Positions 38,756 to 49,253 of a stretch of 64,000 nucleotides of DNA are shown here, piece after piece. Numbering within the stretch: the first letter of the stretch is position 1; the number at the start of each line of letters is the position of its first letter. A program made the position numbers and the translations under genes. Below the pieces are notes generated by a model. It worked only from the letters and a program-made list of their open reading frames with translations, was not told the DNA's origin and made no database searches. Location of the stretch: the NCBI GenBank assembly GCA_002812745.2, contig NCSJ02000016.1, forward strand, positions 205,375-269,374, written 5' to 3'. Source of the DNA: Scytalidium lignicola. Its lineage: Eukaryota; Ascomycota; Leotiomycetes.

Positions 38756-41700
38756 ATGAAGAAAACTTCGCCTGATTCTAATCAACCGTCTACAGATCGC
38801 ATTCGCTCTTGGGCAAGAACCAAAGCGCATGGCCCCTCTCCACTCTCCGCAGACTCGAGACGACCTTCGTCTATCCCCCTAAGCAACCCCCCTCGTGTTG
38901 CAGCTCCAGGGACACCCCAAACGGGAAGGAAGAACAACTATACACTATCGACCTCCAAAAGCCATGACACAACCAACAATGTGCCAACCTCAGACCTGCA
39001 CCGTGGTGGTCAGCCAGCACAGGCAACTTCGAACAATGTGGCAGATAGTAGAACCGCCGATCATCCTCCACCCGCTCCACCTCCGCAAGGTGAAGGAGCG
39101 GGGGATATCGTAACTCCCAATGGTGAGGCCGAGAACAATGAACCCGTCAAGAAAGCAAATATGGCTGTACGCTTCTGGCTTACTGCCAAGGCTATCATAC
39201 TGTCCAGCTACATCAACCTCTTATTGGTTTTTGTACCCGTCGGTATTGTCTGCAAGGCAGCGGATCTCCAGCCTGGGTTGGTCTTTGGAATGAATGCCAT
39301 TGCCATCATTCCTCTTGCAGGTTTGCTCAGTCATGCTACTGAAAGCGTGGCGAAGAGATTAGGTGATACTATTGGTGCACTAATGAATGTTACCTTTGGT
39401 AACGCAGTAGAGCTCATAATATTGTATGTTTACGCATCTCTCTCCATTGCAACCATTTCTTTTCTTGTGATACACTAGAACTAACAGCTTTCCAGCATGT
39501 ATGTCTACCTCAGAAGAGATCAAGACAAGAAAGAGCGAGAAGCCCTCTTAAAGGGCATTATCAAATCAATCGAGTCCCATATCGTCCCGATTTTTTCTTC
39601 CCTTCTCTCTCTCTCCTTCTTCCCCTNCTCCCCCTTTATGCAGTTCCCACGTGATCCTGTTTATTGCAAAGACTTATACTCACTCTTTTTGTGTTTCTAA
39701 CTGAAACAGCATTGCTCTTGAAAAGGTTAGTGTACATGATTTTCATTTTATGGAATGCTTTGCTAACTTGACCGATAGAATGAAATCCGTATTGTCCAAG
39801 CCTCCCTACTGGGCTCCATTCTTGCAAACTTGCTCTTGATTCTAGGCATGTGTTTTCTCGTTGGTGGACTCCGCTTCCGTGAGCAGGTATGTGAATTGGA
39901 CTTTTACATTTCGATATGCAGAGCTGATATATGTCTTAGATTTACAATAGTACTGTTACACAAATGAGCGCATGTCTCCTCAGCTTAAGTGTGATGAGCT
40001 TGCTACTACCCGTAAGTGTTGCCAACCATCAATTCTGCTTCTGATTCTTACAATTCATCAATAGACTGCCTTCCATGCCTCCTTTAATACCAATGAACCA
40101 GACAAGGCGACAAATGCTGTTCTGAAGGTTAGCCGCGGTACTAGTGTGGTAAGTAAAAATATATTTCCGCCCCATTAATCTTCATAGCTGATGGGTGACT
40201 AGGTGCTCCTCCTGGTCTACGTATTGTATCTACTCTTTCAACTCAAGTCACATGCATATATGTATGAGAGCACGCCGCAACATATCATCGATGAAGAAGC
40301 CCTCCCCGGACCAGTTGCAGCATGGATGGAGTCTTCCGATTCTGATGACTCCTCATCATCAAGCTCTGATTCGGATGACTCGAGCGCCTCAGACACCACT
40401 GCCAAGCGTATCAGAAGAGCAGTTATGAGAAGTGCAATGAGACGTCGCAAATCGAGCTCTGGATCTAAGGAAACCGCCGATGGGAGTCACTCGCCTTCTC
40501 TTGGACATGGTATTAGTCCAATCCATACCGACGCTATTTCTGAGGATCTTCCCTCACCGGCCATCCCAACACGACCTAATCCTATGGAGGGTGGGGAGAA
40601 CGGTGACCATGATCATGAACAAGCTATCCATGACCATCCTCGCAGTCGAAGGAATTCGATTATAAGCAATCTTACATCCAAGAAGGAACGAAAGAAGCAT
40701 CGGAAGAGAAAGCATCACAAGAAATCTCGTCATCATGATTTTACGGTTACCGAGGAATTAATCAATGGCGATGCGAACATCATTAGTGAGAAAGATGATG
40801 GTCCAGAAGCCCCACGCCGTGTCGATTTTGCTGTGATGGATGACGTTGAGGCTCAGAATACCGATTCCTCGCAAAGCAAGAAACCGTTTGCTCTCCGCGG
40901 CATCAATATTAGACCTACTATTTCCAAGACCTTCTCTCCAAATATTTTCTCGCAGCCGGCACCCACTGCGGCTGCACCCGTTGTACCAGGTCCTATTCCC
41001 CGCGTTCGATATGGTATTCGCCGCACCAATTCCCTGCCTGACCGATTAAATCAAACTTATTCAAATCAAGCTCAAATGCCAGTCATAGGTGTTACGCCGG
41101 CCAATCCTCTTACAGCCGTGGAGACAGAAATACACCCAGAAGAGGAGGACGAAGGGAATATTTCTCGTACCACAGCAATAATGCTCCTCCTCATCTCTAC
41201 TGGCTTAGTTGCCGTCTGCGCTGAGTTCATGGTTGATAGCATCAATGCCGTCGTATCAAGTAATAGTGGACTAAGCGAGGCATTTATTGGATTAATTATT
41301 CTGCCTATTGTAGGAAATGCAGCAGAACATGTCACAGCTGTTACTGTTGCTAGTAAGAATAAGATGGACTTGGCAATCGGAGTTGCAGTGGGTAGTAGTA
41401 TTCAGATTGGTATGTCTCGTCTTCTCTTTCTCTCTTTTTTTCTTCCTTATCTATTGCCGCCGCGCTAACTCTTCTCTATAGCCCTCTTCGTAACTCCCTT
41501 CATTGTCCTCCTTGGCTGGTGCATGGGTAAAGAGATGTCACTCTACTTCACCCTCTTTGAGACCGTCTCACTCTTCGTCTCGGCTTTTATTGTCAACTTC
41601 TTGGTACTTGATGGCCGAAGTAATTATCTCGAAGGCTCACTTTTATGTGCCGCTTACGTTATTATTGCCGTTGCTGCCTTCTTTTACCCCAGCTTGGATG

Positions 41701-41765
41701 ATCAAAGTAATCTAGGTGGGAATGCCGATGCTGTTAAGAGGGGGCTGGAGTGGTTGATGTTTTAG
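38756..41765 (+). CDS. VCX1/CAX-type Ca2+/H+ exchanger with long His-rich loop
   Basis: Vacuolar (or other endomembrane) antiporter that loads Ca2+ in exchange for protons. Exons: 38756-39423, 39496-39498 (3-nt microexon), 39710-39725, 39779-39886, 39940-40011, 40065-40148, 40203-41409 and 41482-41765; 813 residues. The microexon gives ELIIFIIALEK, keeping the family spacing of the first ion-binding helix after GNAVELI (about 215-221); the second repeat is GNAAEHV (688-694). Introns after the microexon region are very short (53, 53, 53, 54, 72 nt). The start at 38756 gives a ~135-residue disordered N-terminus. Between the two transporter halves lies a ~305-residue cytosolic insert (about 334-639) with a Ser/Asp run and a His/Lys-rich stretch (about 449-495); yeast Vcx1, 411 residues in all, lacks this. 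The hydrophobic helices outside the insert match the CAX fold well. Confidence 0.88.
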
Positions 41766-42088
41766 GTATCGATGAGATAGGAGGTTGTACGAGGATGAAC
41801 GAGACGTGATGAAGTGGAATAGTTCGTGAGGGAGATGCATTGAGGAATAGTGGTGAAGTTTTGAGGCTTTTAACTGAATATTCCTGAAATTGTTGTGAAT
41901 TTCAATCTTGTCTTTTTCCAACACTCGCTTTATTTTTTACAGCCTATTTATTCATCCTTGTGCTTAGTTGTCTTAATATGCAAGGAATTGAGCAGCTGTG
42001 TTTGCTGTTAACTCAGACTTCGATTGCTGAATAAAAGCTTTACACGTGAGTCTAGTATTAATTAAAACTGACACCTATCGTTAGCACT
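41766..42088. other. Short spacer, 3' UTR of exchanger
   Basis: AT-rich; no gene seen. Confidence 0.5.
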
Positions 42089-42395
42089 ATGTCTGCAGGG
42101 GTAGTCGTAGCTTTTCGGTTTTTATGTTGTGGTAGTCAGGATGAAATATTACTAAATTCAATCTTCCCTTTTGCGTTGGCAGTTTGGCAGGCATGGTGAA
42201 GCGATGGAACAGATGCAAAAGAACGGCCAGCAAGCGGAACGGATTGCGAGCCTGCAAACTCTTATTGAGACTTTGAGAATTGAACTCCGACACTCAAATA
42301 CTCGAGTAGTAACACTAAAAAACAATACACCAGAGCCGGAAGAGAATAGAATGACAGCAAGAATGGGGTTGGCGACAAGGAGGCTAGGGATGTGA
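42089..42395 (+). CDS. Small coiled-coil protein, 74 residues
   Basis: Two exons, 42089-42100 and 42183-42395, joined in phase 0 across an 82-nt intron (GTAGTC donor; TTACTAAAT branch, pyrimidine tract, GGCAG acceptor). The product starts MSAGFGRHGEAMEQMQ and contains a heptad-like helix (AERIASLQTLIETLRIEL), a basic turn and a C-terminal MTARMGLATRRLGM. There is no signal peptide or membrane segment. The dense helical composition and a clean acceptor make this more convincing than its size suggests. I do not recognise the family. The 3' exon alone is the firmer part; the 12-nt first exon is inferred. Confidence 0.5.
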
Positions 42396-43737
42396 AATAA
42401 AGCTTTGGAATTCGAGGTTCTGTCTCACTCTTTTTGTGATTTTTTTTCTTCCATTCAAATTTCCTTGTGCTCCATCCNTTTTTTTGCTTTTATTGCAATG
42501 GACTCTTCCCACTACACACAATTGTGATCAAATCAGCTAAAATCTCTTGCTGGAAGTTTTCAAGTAAATGTTGATGTGAAGGCAATGTAAATAACTACGA
42601 TGATTCTCATATTGTTCACAATTCTGTAATTTTATATTTAGGATAAATTTAATATTCCTGAAACAAGATAAAGAGTTTGATTTATTCAATGCATACACTT
42701 AAAATTGGGTTGTTTGGATCTGAAATCATTCATGTTAGCGTCAAGGGGGGTAGATATTGAATATTCGGATACCTAGCATAAAAGCCCATCCTTGAGCTCT
42801 TTCGAGTCTCTCTTTTTTTCTCTACTTTCTCCACTCAAGTTGTACAAGATTAAAAGATAGTTATATCTAAGAGAAGCTTGAGGATAGCTATTACAATATG
42901 ATCGCTGAAGAAAGCGTTCGCAGACATGTAAGTTTCTATTTTTGACATTTCGGTTTATAGCAATGCTCTCAACTCAGCATGACGGCATTTATACTCCAAA
43001 CCCTTTTACTATTTTGCCATCATCTNAAAAAAGTCCTGAAGGGTGTGAATAAGAATACTATTTCATCATTCAATCATCCAATGAACCTCGCTTTCATCGA
43101 ATATTTTCACTTTTATCATCAATATATACATTTCTCAAGACTTACAATCATCTTTAAGGATTAACGGGCAACAAAGATTGGAATAAGGCTTTCAAGGCGT
43201 TTTAATCATAAGCCACGTCATCAACACCATCATATACTTCAGGCCTTTGTGCATTCTAAAAATATTCAGCTTTGCATATCATTCTTTTGACGATATAAAC
43301 GCCATCAATGTTAGAATGAAATACTGAAGGCCAATGCAGAGCATGAATCAAAAGATTAGGACGACACCGTCAAGCTTGGAAATATCCACCACCAGAACAT
43401 CTTGACTCGAAAGTTTACACAAATCACCACTGGACTCTACATCACAAATTATTCGATGCTCAATTTGAGGATGAGTATTATCAATCACAAGTAGATAGAT
43501 ACAGGAAGCCGCTGAAATGGTAGCATGGCTGATTAACGATCAGTGATGAATTAGCATAAAAATAAGTAAGTTTTTGAAATAGTTAATATGGCATTGTGTT
43601 GGCTATTTAAGGATATTCTGCTAATTTGAAATAAAGCCTTTTACCTTGTTGTTTTCATAATCGTAGTGAGGGTTTCCTCGCATTTAGTCAATCTCATCAA
43701 CAACACTTGGTAGAAATTAAGATACCGACAACAAACC
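42396..43737. other. AT-rich spacer with one doubtful exon pair
   Basis: Ns at 42478 and 43026 flank homopolymers. An ATG at 42898 begins MIAEESVRRH, followed by a GTAAGT donor and, 50 nt on, an acceptor leading to HDGIYTPNPF; downstream the sequence is low complexity, so I do not call a gene. The rest shows nothing recognisable. Confidence 0.4.
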
Positions 43738-44061
43738 ATGGATCCGCTGAGGCGACGAACCGGACTCCCACAGAGTCAGCACCAGTGGCGCAATGAGGTT
43801 GTAGCGCGAGATCTGGAGCATCTTACTATTTACGATATTGACCAGTTCGAGTCTGGATCCAAGATCACCCACGACCAGTACCTGCTGCAGCGGGTGATCT
43901 ACCAATCGAGCAACTATGCCCAGCTCGATATAGGACGATTCGGTTTGCAGCGGGGATTTAATCGCGCCATCAACGTTATGGACCGCGACGAGGGCTGGGC
44001 CCGGCAGGGGGTGTTTGCATTGGTGGGATATCAAGAAAAAAGAAGATATGCAGAAACTTAG
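43738..44061 (+). CDS. Small hypothetical protein, possibly truncated
   Basis: 107 residues beginning MDPLRRRTGLPQSQHQWRNE. The segment to about residue 98 has higher GC and protein-like composition (acidic/aromatic balance, LTIYDIDQFESGSK, YAQLDIGRFGLQRGFNRAINVMDRDEGW), then falls into AT-rich DNA with a poor tail (YQEKRRYAET). That abrupt change suggests a 5' gene piece cut off by rearrangement or an unrecognised intron. No family recognised; no signal peptide or membrane helix. Confidence 0.45.
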   Translation: MDPLRRRTGLPQSQHQWRNEVVARDLEHLTIYDIDQFESGSKITHDQYLLQRVIYQSSNYAQLDIGRFGLQRGFNRAINVMDRDEGWARQGVFALVGYQEKRRYAET

Positions 44062-45300
44062 AAATTTTCCTAAGAGTTTTCACTATATTAGAATCAAAGA
44101 GTTAAAACTTGGCTTAATGCTACATCAAATGTTAGGTATTTGGTTCATGCTGACACGAGGGTTCATAATGTTTGAGAGCATGAAGGGTTTCTTGCATGGG
44201 ACAAAACGATCAAGTGGTATTCTTGCAAAGCCTAGATCTCTTATTGGAAATAGCTGAAGAAATAGCTAAGATAAAGTTAATGACAGTGATACTCATGAGG
44301 GCTGGCAGTAAAGATTGTTGTGACAGTGAAATGTGTGAGAAGGCTGTCAAATGAGTGTAAAGGTTCAGAAGAGACTTTAGGAATGTTATTATCAGACATG
44401 AGATTCAGTATGCTCTTATCAATTTGATCCTCCAGAAGTTTTAACCTGAAGACTCTTCCCGAAAATCTCAATTTCCGCTCTCAGAAGCAACATATTAGGA
44501 AGCTCAGTCTTACATACGCTCATATTCACTATATTCACTGTTATTACCACTCATATTGCTTTAAACTCGATTAGATCCACAGTTCAATTTTATCAAAGAA
44601 GCACATTCCACGAGTATGGGTAGTTCATTTCTATACATGGTGGGTTGTACTTATATTAAACAGCTGCCGTCAGATTATGGGTCTGAAATATGGTGAGCAT
44701 ATTGACAAAGAAAGGTGTAACGGCAACAAAAGTCTCCGGAGAAATTTTTTCTATCACTTAAAGGGTGACTTTGGAGTACTACCAGCCTTCCTGCAATACG
44801 GTTTGCTTGATTTCTTCATCAGAATTGAAATATCCTAATCAACTATTGTGTGTTGAACTTCTCTTAGGGTGTCGGAATTTATAAGCCAGGCTCTCTCACA
44901 GTACCCAGAAGCGTCTGCTACTGTAATATCCCAATGGTGAATTCTTTTAGTCAGCCTTCGAGTTCTTTCTGCTATTAATCTGTTGTAAATTTGTTATAAA
45001 TACCCTGCTAAATCTTTGAATATTTCGTTGCAATGGTGGAGACGCGATATTACATTATGTTCTGTCCGACTTTCTGACCTTTGATATCTTCAAAATGTAC
45101 CACTTGGACACAGGCTGCCCTTCTAAGCTTGGTTCTGAAGCTGTGTCATTTGATATAGGTCTTTCTTTTCCTCACACTAGCCGAATTAAACTAACAAGAG
45201 AGAATATTAAAAAAGGAGGATTTCTAAGAGGAACCATACCGAATAAAGCGAAGCAAAAAAATAGGGCAAAAAAAAGTTTAGAAAAAGCTACTTTAAAAGN
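44062..45300. other. AT-rich spacer
   Basis: About 1.2 kb. A stretch at 44100-44260 keeps partial open frames and could be an old element fragment; nothing can be named. Confidence 0.4.
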
Positions 45301-45307
45301 AAAAAAA
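45301..45307 (-). terminator. RNA polymerase III T-run terminator
   Basis: Seven Ts on the minus strand directly after the tRNA 3' end, as expected for Pol III termination. An N at 45300 follows. Confidence 0.7.
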
Positions 45308-45415
45308 CGCCCCATGTGGGTCTCGAACCCACAACCTTGGGATACCAGAAACCACTTACAACTGGTTTATCAATTTTTTAAAAGTCCCACGCTCTGCCAA
45401 TTGAGCTAACAGGGC
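45308..45415 (-). tRNA. tRNA-Lys(UUU) with 35-nt intron
   Basis: Read on the minus strand. Acceptor GCCCTGT/ATGGGGC (with two wobble pairs) plus discriminator G; D-arm GCTC..GAGC with the A-box; anticodon stem TGGGA/TCCCA with loop CTTTTAA, so anticodon UUU; T-arm GTGGG-TTCGAGA-CCCAC containing the B-box GGTTCGAGACC. The exons are interrupted after position 37 by a 35-nt intron running from AAAAATTGAT to TTTCTGGT, the canonical site. Mature length 73 nt, with CCA added after transcription. The internal hairpin (ACCAGTTGTAAGTGGT) is compatible with the bulge-helix-bulge fold cut by the splicing endonuclease. Confidence 0.93.
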
Positions 45416-45942
45416 ATATTGCGGTGAATAAAATTAATTGCACCTATTTCCAATGAAAAAGTTAGCATTTCGGAGAACAAACAAATCTGGCATCATATAT
45501 CTCTGTAAAGGTAGAAAAGGATACGAAATTGAAAGTTTTGGCAATGACAAGTGAAATGACAGTGATCGTAGGGAATCGATATTTACTCAACTCATTCAAT
45601 GATAGAACTTGAGGAGAGCGTGTGGTTCTAGGTCGGTCCCATACAGCAGTCTCTGTGGAAATTGAATCCATAAGAACCCAGTGTCCTCGTTACTTAAGAC
45701 AAACTCGCTTCATGAGAAGATGTAAGGATTGTAATAATAGAACTCTATGAAGATATTGTCTAGATATAGTAATTGGCATAATCGACCTGATATTAAATTT
45801 GAATGAAGCGTGAAACAAAGTATGCATCAGGTGATAGCGAATCGAGAAAAACATGGGTAGTTAGAATGATTCATTATTTTATCTCTTCAAGCTGACTAGA
45901 GGGTACTCAGGCATCATGAATACAACTTCATGCAGAAATTGG
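45416..45942. other. Spacer between tRNA-Lys and rok1
   Basis: 527 bp, with the rok1 3' UTR on the minus strand. No gene seen. Confidence 0.5.
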
Positions 45943-48174
45943 TTATTCAACCCCGCTCCATTCCTCTCCACTTCCACTATCATCACCTCCCTCATCATCC
46001 CCCGCCTGTTCTTTCCTCCGTCGACTTCCCTCAATAGCCCCACGCCGTCTATGTTCCAACTTCCTCTCATACCCACTCTTAGTACTAATAACAGTACCAT
46101 TATTCCCCTTGCTATCTTTCCCCTTTCCAACCATTGTCCTTCTGCTCTCAACACCACGTAATTTGATTTTCTTCTTCATCTCCTTGGTCGGCTTAGGCAA
46201 CGAGTCCAGGAGCCAGGTCTTCACAGTACTATCCTCTTCTTTAATTCCAGCAGCCCGTTCACTTGCAGCGATAACAGTTGCAATAGCTCTGACGAAAGGG
46301 ATATCATCCTTTGTATATAGTGTGACTGCAATACCGCCTTCTCTACCAGCGCGGCCAGTACGGCCTACGCGATGGATATACGAAGCAGCAGAATTCGGAA
46401 CGTCGTAATTTACGACGCCGTTCACACCCTTGAAGTCGACCCCACGGGAGAGGATATCGGTTGTGATTAACACCCAGACCTCGCCAGATCGGAAGCGCGT
46501 CATGATGTTGGATCGCGCGGAATCTGAGAGTGAAGAGTGCAGGACGGCTAGACGAGATGAGCCGCCTGCCGAGAGGGGGATATCGTAGAGGAGTTCAGAA
46601 TGTAAGGCAATGGCGCGTGGAATCGTTTGTGTAAAAACAAGGAAGGGGGGACGTAGGGATTGAAGTGCTGTATCAGTAGTAGTAGATCTTGCAGTTGGAT
46701 GGAGGAGTTGACGGAGAGCGAGGAGCTTGCCTGGCTCAGTAGCACAGTAGGTTAATCTGTGGGATATCGTGGGGAGAGCAGAGTCTTTGAGGCCTACTAC
46801 TAGGCGCACTGTGTTGGCCAAAGGGGTAGTGAGGTTGAGCTTCTGGTGACGGGTAGAGATTTGCGTGGTGGTGAGGGATTCGATATTTGAACCCATTGTG
46901 GCCGACCACAACGTCACCCGGAGGAGAGGCGAGGTACAAGCGTTCCAGATCCCCAGCGTTTGCTCTCGGAAAAGAGGATCCAGGAGGACATCAGCTTCAT
47001 CCAGGATAAGAGTGCGGACAGTCGGAAGGGGATGGTGTTCTGTTGGAGAGGCGGTCTCGAGCGCATGTAGGAGTATCAAAGGGGTGGTGACCAGTATATC
47101 AGCATTTGTGACTGGTTGCTTTGATATTTTCTTCCTCGTTTCTCCCTCCTCTTTCTCGTTCTTCTCATCCTCGGAATCCTCATCATTTTGCTCCTCCTCG
47201 CTTTCCGATTCTTCATCACTGCCGTCATCTTCTGCCTTATGTTCATCCTTCCTAACGACCTGCATCCCCTTCCTCATTCCTACTACTTTTATTCCCATCC
47301 CAACACTCAGCTTCTTTGCCTCATTCACAATCTGATTAGCAAGTTCCTTTGTAGGTGCAACAACTATGGCTTGAAGACTATGAGCAGCCTTCTCACTCTG
47401 TGTAGCCAACCTCTTATGTTGATAAATGCCATTTATAGCAGGTATCAAGAACGCCAATGTCTTTCCACTCCCAGTAGGTGCTATTGCCAGAAGATTTGGA
47501 CCACTAGACTTGTCTGACATACTCATCGCCTGCGCTGTGGCACCGAGAGCTTTCTCTGGGCACAGTAGTAAAGGTAGACTTCCCATCTGCACCTCGGTAG
47601 GTACTTTGTATGCCTCTCGCCTTAAATTCTCGCCCAAGCGTGTAGCGATACCATATGTTGAATATAGGTCTCGGAATGCAACTAATGGCTGAGGATATAG
47701 TGGTTTTGGGTCTTTCTTTAGGGTCTCATCTTTGCCGTCCTTGCGTTTCTTGGACTTCTTGGTTTTCTTCTTGGGTGGGTCAATCGGCGGTAGTAATGCC
47801 ACTTTCAATCGATGCGATCGTAGGATTTGTCGGCAGTCATCTTCATCTAATAGGTTTGGTGGACTTCGTGATGTCTCTGTCTTCTCCAACCCTCGTGAGT
47901 CGTCTTTTGAGGCGCTCTTCTTCGGCTTGCTAGCACTAGATTTGGACGCAAAGAAATCGACATCTTCATCCTCTATCTCAGTGTCCTCTGCATGCTCCAC
48001 TTTTGCTTCACTGCGCTTCCTCTTCTTCCCTCGCGACTCAGGCACCGCATCGTGGAAAAGCTGCGGGTTCACAGCGCTGCCAGAAGAAGGCAACTTGATT
48101 GCCGGTGCCTCCTTACCCTTAGACACCTTCTTCGACAAATTTGTTGAACGGGAAAGAAGCCTCACGACATCCAT
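45943..48174 (-). CDS. rok1: DEAD-box ATP-dependent RNA helicase Rok1
   Basis: Nucleolar helicase needed for early 18S rRNA processing and release of snoRNA base-pairing from the 40S precursor. Intronless, 743 residues. Motifs in order: APTGSGKT (232-239), PTKELANQ (about 274), TTPLILL, DEAD (392-395), SAT (424-426), LVFTQT (about 512), ITTDILSRGVDF (570-581) and HRVGRTGRAGR (601-611). The N-terminal extension is Lys-rich (KKRKRSE, KKKTKKSKKRKDGK). An acidic insert, EDDGSDEESESEEEQNDEDSED and on (about 314-345), lies between motifs Ia and Ib, and the C-terminal tail is basic then acidic. The N-terminal DVVRLLSRSTNL and this layout point to Rok1/DDX52 rather than other DEAD-box proteins. Confidence 0.9.
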   Translation of the reverse strand: MDVVRLLSRSTNLSKKVSKGKEAPAIKLPSSGSAVNPQLFHDAVPESRGKKRKRSEAKVEHAEDTEIEDEDVDFFASKSSASKPKKSASKDDSRGLEKTETSRSPPNLLDEDDCRQILRSHRLKVALLPPIDPPKKKTKKSKKRKDGKDETLKKDPKPLYPQPLVAFRDLYSTYGIATRLGENLRREAYKVPTEVQMGSLPLLLCPEKALGATAQAMSMSDKSSGPNLLAIAPTGSGKTLAFLIPAINGIYQHKRLATQSEKAAHSLQAIVVAPTKELANQIVNEAKKLSVGMGIKVVGMRKGMQVVRKDEHKAEDDGSDEESESEEEQNDEDSEDEKNEKEEGETRKKISKQPVTNADILVTTPLILLHALETASPTEHHPLPTVRTLILDEADVLLDPLFREQTLGIWNACTSPLLRVTLWSATMGSNIESLTTTQISTRHQKLNLTTPLANTVRLVVGLKDSALPTISHRLTYCATEPGKLLALRQLLHPTARSTTTDTALQSLRPPFLVFTQTIPRAIALHSELLYDIPLSAGGSSRLAVLHSSLSDSARSNIMTRFRSGEVWVLITTDILSRGVDFKGVNGVVNYDVPNSAASYIHRVGRTGRAGREGGIAVTLYTKDDIPFVRAIATVIAASERAAGIKEEDSTVKTWLLDSLPKPTKEMKKKIKLRGVESRRTMVGKGKDSKGNNGTVISTKSGYERKLEHRRRGAIEGSRRRKEQAGDDEGGDDSGSGEEWSGVE

Positions 48175-49253
48175 TAGTGCGGCTTTCTCCTGCTAAGACA
48201 CTTGCGGGAATTGTGTCCTGTGGCTCTCTTCTGCCGTGGTGGGTTGAAGTCTCAGCGGAGCGATCGAGAAATTTCATGATCTGCCGCGATTCACCGCCTG
48301 CCACAGTTTAGGCTGAATCCCTATCAATCCAGAGTCGAGAGCTATCGACAACACGCACTCATCCACCACCACTCACCCAAAATTGTTTTTGATCTATATA
48401 TATGCCATCCCGAATGCGGAAGCTTGCTTGTGGCAATACCGTAATGATATCAGTGGATATACGAGCTGGTCTTATGTTTGTGATGTTACTCCAGTGTCGT
48501 TCCAGGCCCGATTACCGGCGTCCAGGCTTAGACCAGCTACAGTAGTAGCTCTATCCGACCACAAAGAGGAATTGATATTAGCCACGATCCGATTTTTTTT
48601 AATAACTGACAACTGAAGGGTGTTTTGGTCTAGGCCAGCCAGTAGATAGCTCCTCTCTGTATACTGGACTTCAAATGGTTCTGTCACTCTATCCAATCTG
48701 CCAGTGTGGACTCTCCTTGACATAATGCTGGAACTATTTTTGCGGGGTTTTGATGAAAGAGAACCTAGACTTGAGTCTGTTACTCACTACAATCTCACTT
48801 GCGCCGTGCAAACATCTAGACTGCCGCGACTGCCACCACGCGATATCCATCCAGCTGATGATCGAAATTTGATATCACGTGTGGAAATCCACTGCCACCA
48901 AGCTCCCAGCAAGGAGCAATTGTCTGCCGCCATTGGAGCGGGTAAATTGCTGCTGGAGCTGTGCGGATAATTGATTTGCTGGAGCCGCCCCCGTCACTGC
49001 TGCTGCTTGCACACGCTTGCACACACGCTGCTGGACCCCGCCGGGCAGCTATGACCTGACCCCTCCACGCCAGAATAGCTAGCTACCACCAAATGCGCCG
49101 GGCTCCAATTTTCTAGAACATTGATAAAAAGTCGTCCGCCCCAGGTCCCAAGTCCAACTTATATATTCTTCTTCTTAGACCTACAACTCCCTGGTTCAAA
49201 CAATTTCAATTTGTACTTTATATTTGAAATCTTCTCCCAGGCAGTTGATCAAT
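48175..49253. promoter_or_regulatory. Divergent promoter region, rok1 / xylitol dehydrogenase
   Basis: 1.1 kb between the start codons. Near the dehydrogenase are two CreA-type carbon-repression sites (SYGGRG; reverse strand) at 49036-49041 (CCCCGC) and 49063-49068 (CTCCAC), and a TATATA at 49160. I found no XlnR site (GGCTAA) of clear quality. Confidence 0.4.
49160..49165 (+). promoter_or_regulatory. TATA-like element of the xylitol dehydrogenase gene
   Basis: TATATA about 94 bp before the ATG, a plausible spacing for a fungal core promoter with a short leader. Confidence 0.45.

Noticed and set aside
39496..39700. Open frame inside exchanger intron (LRRDQDKKEREALLKG) as a cassette exon
   Set aside because: It runs into a CT tract with no good donor, and inclusion would break the ion-binding helix; the CAT microexon explains the acceptor better.
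42898..43165. Two-exon small gene MIAEESVRRH + HDGIYTPNPF
   Set aside because: The second exon is low complexity after the N at 43026; insufficient support.
44100..44260. Possible retrotransposon polyprotein fragment
   Set aside because: Broken frames and no recognisable catalytic motif.
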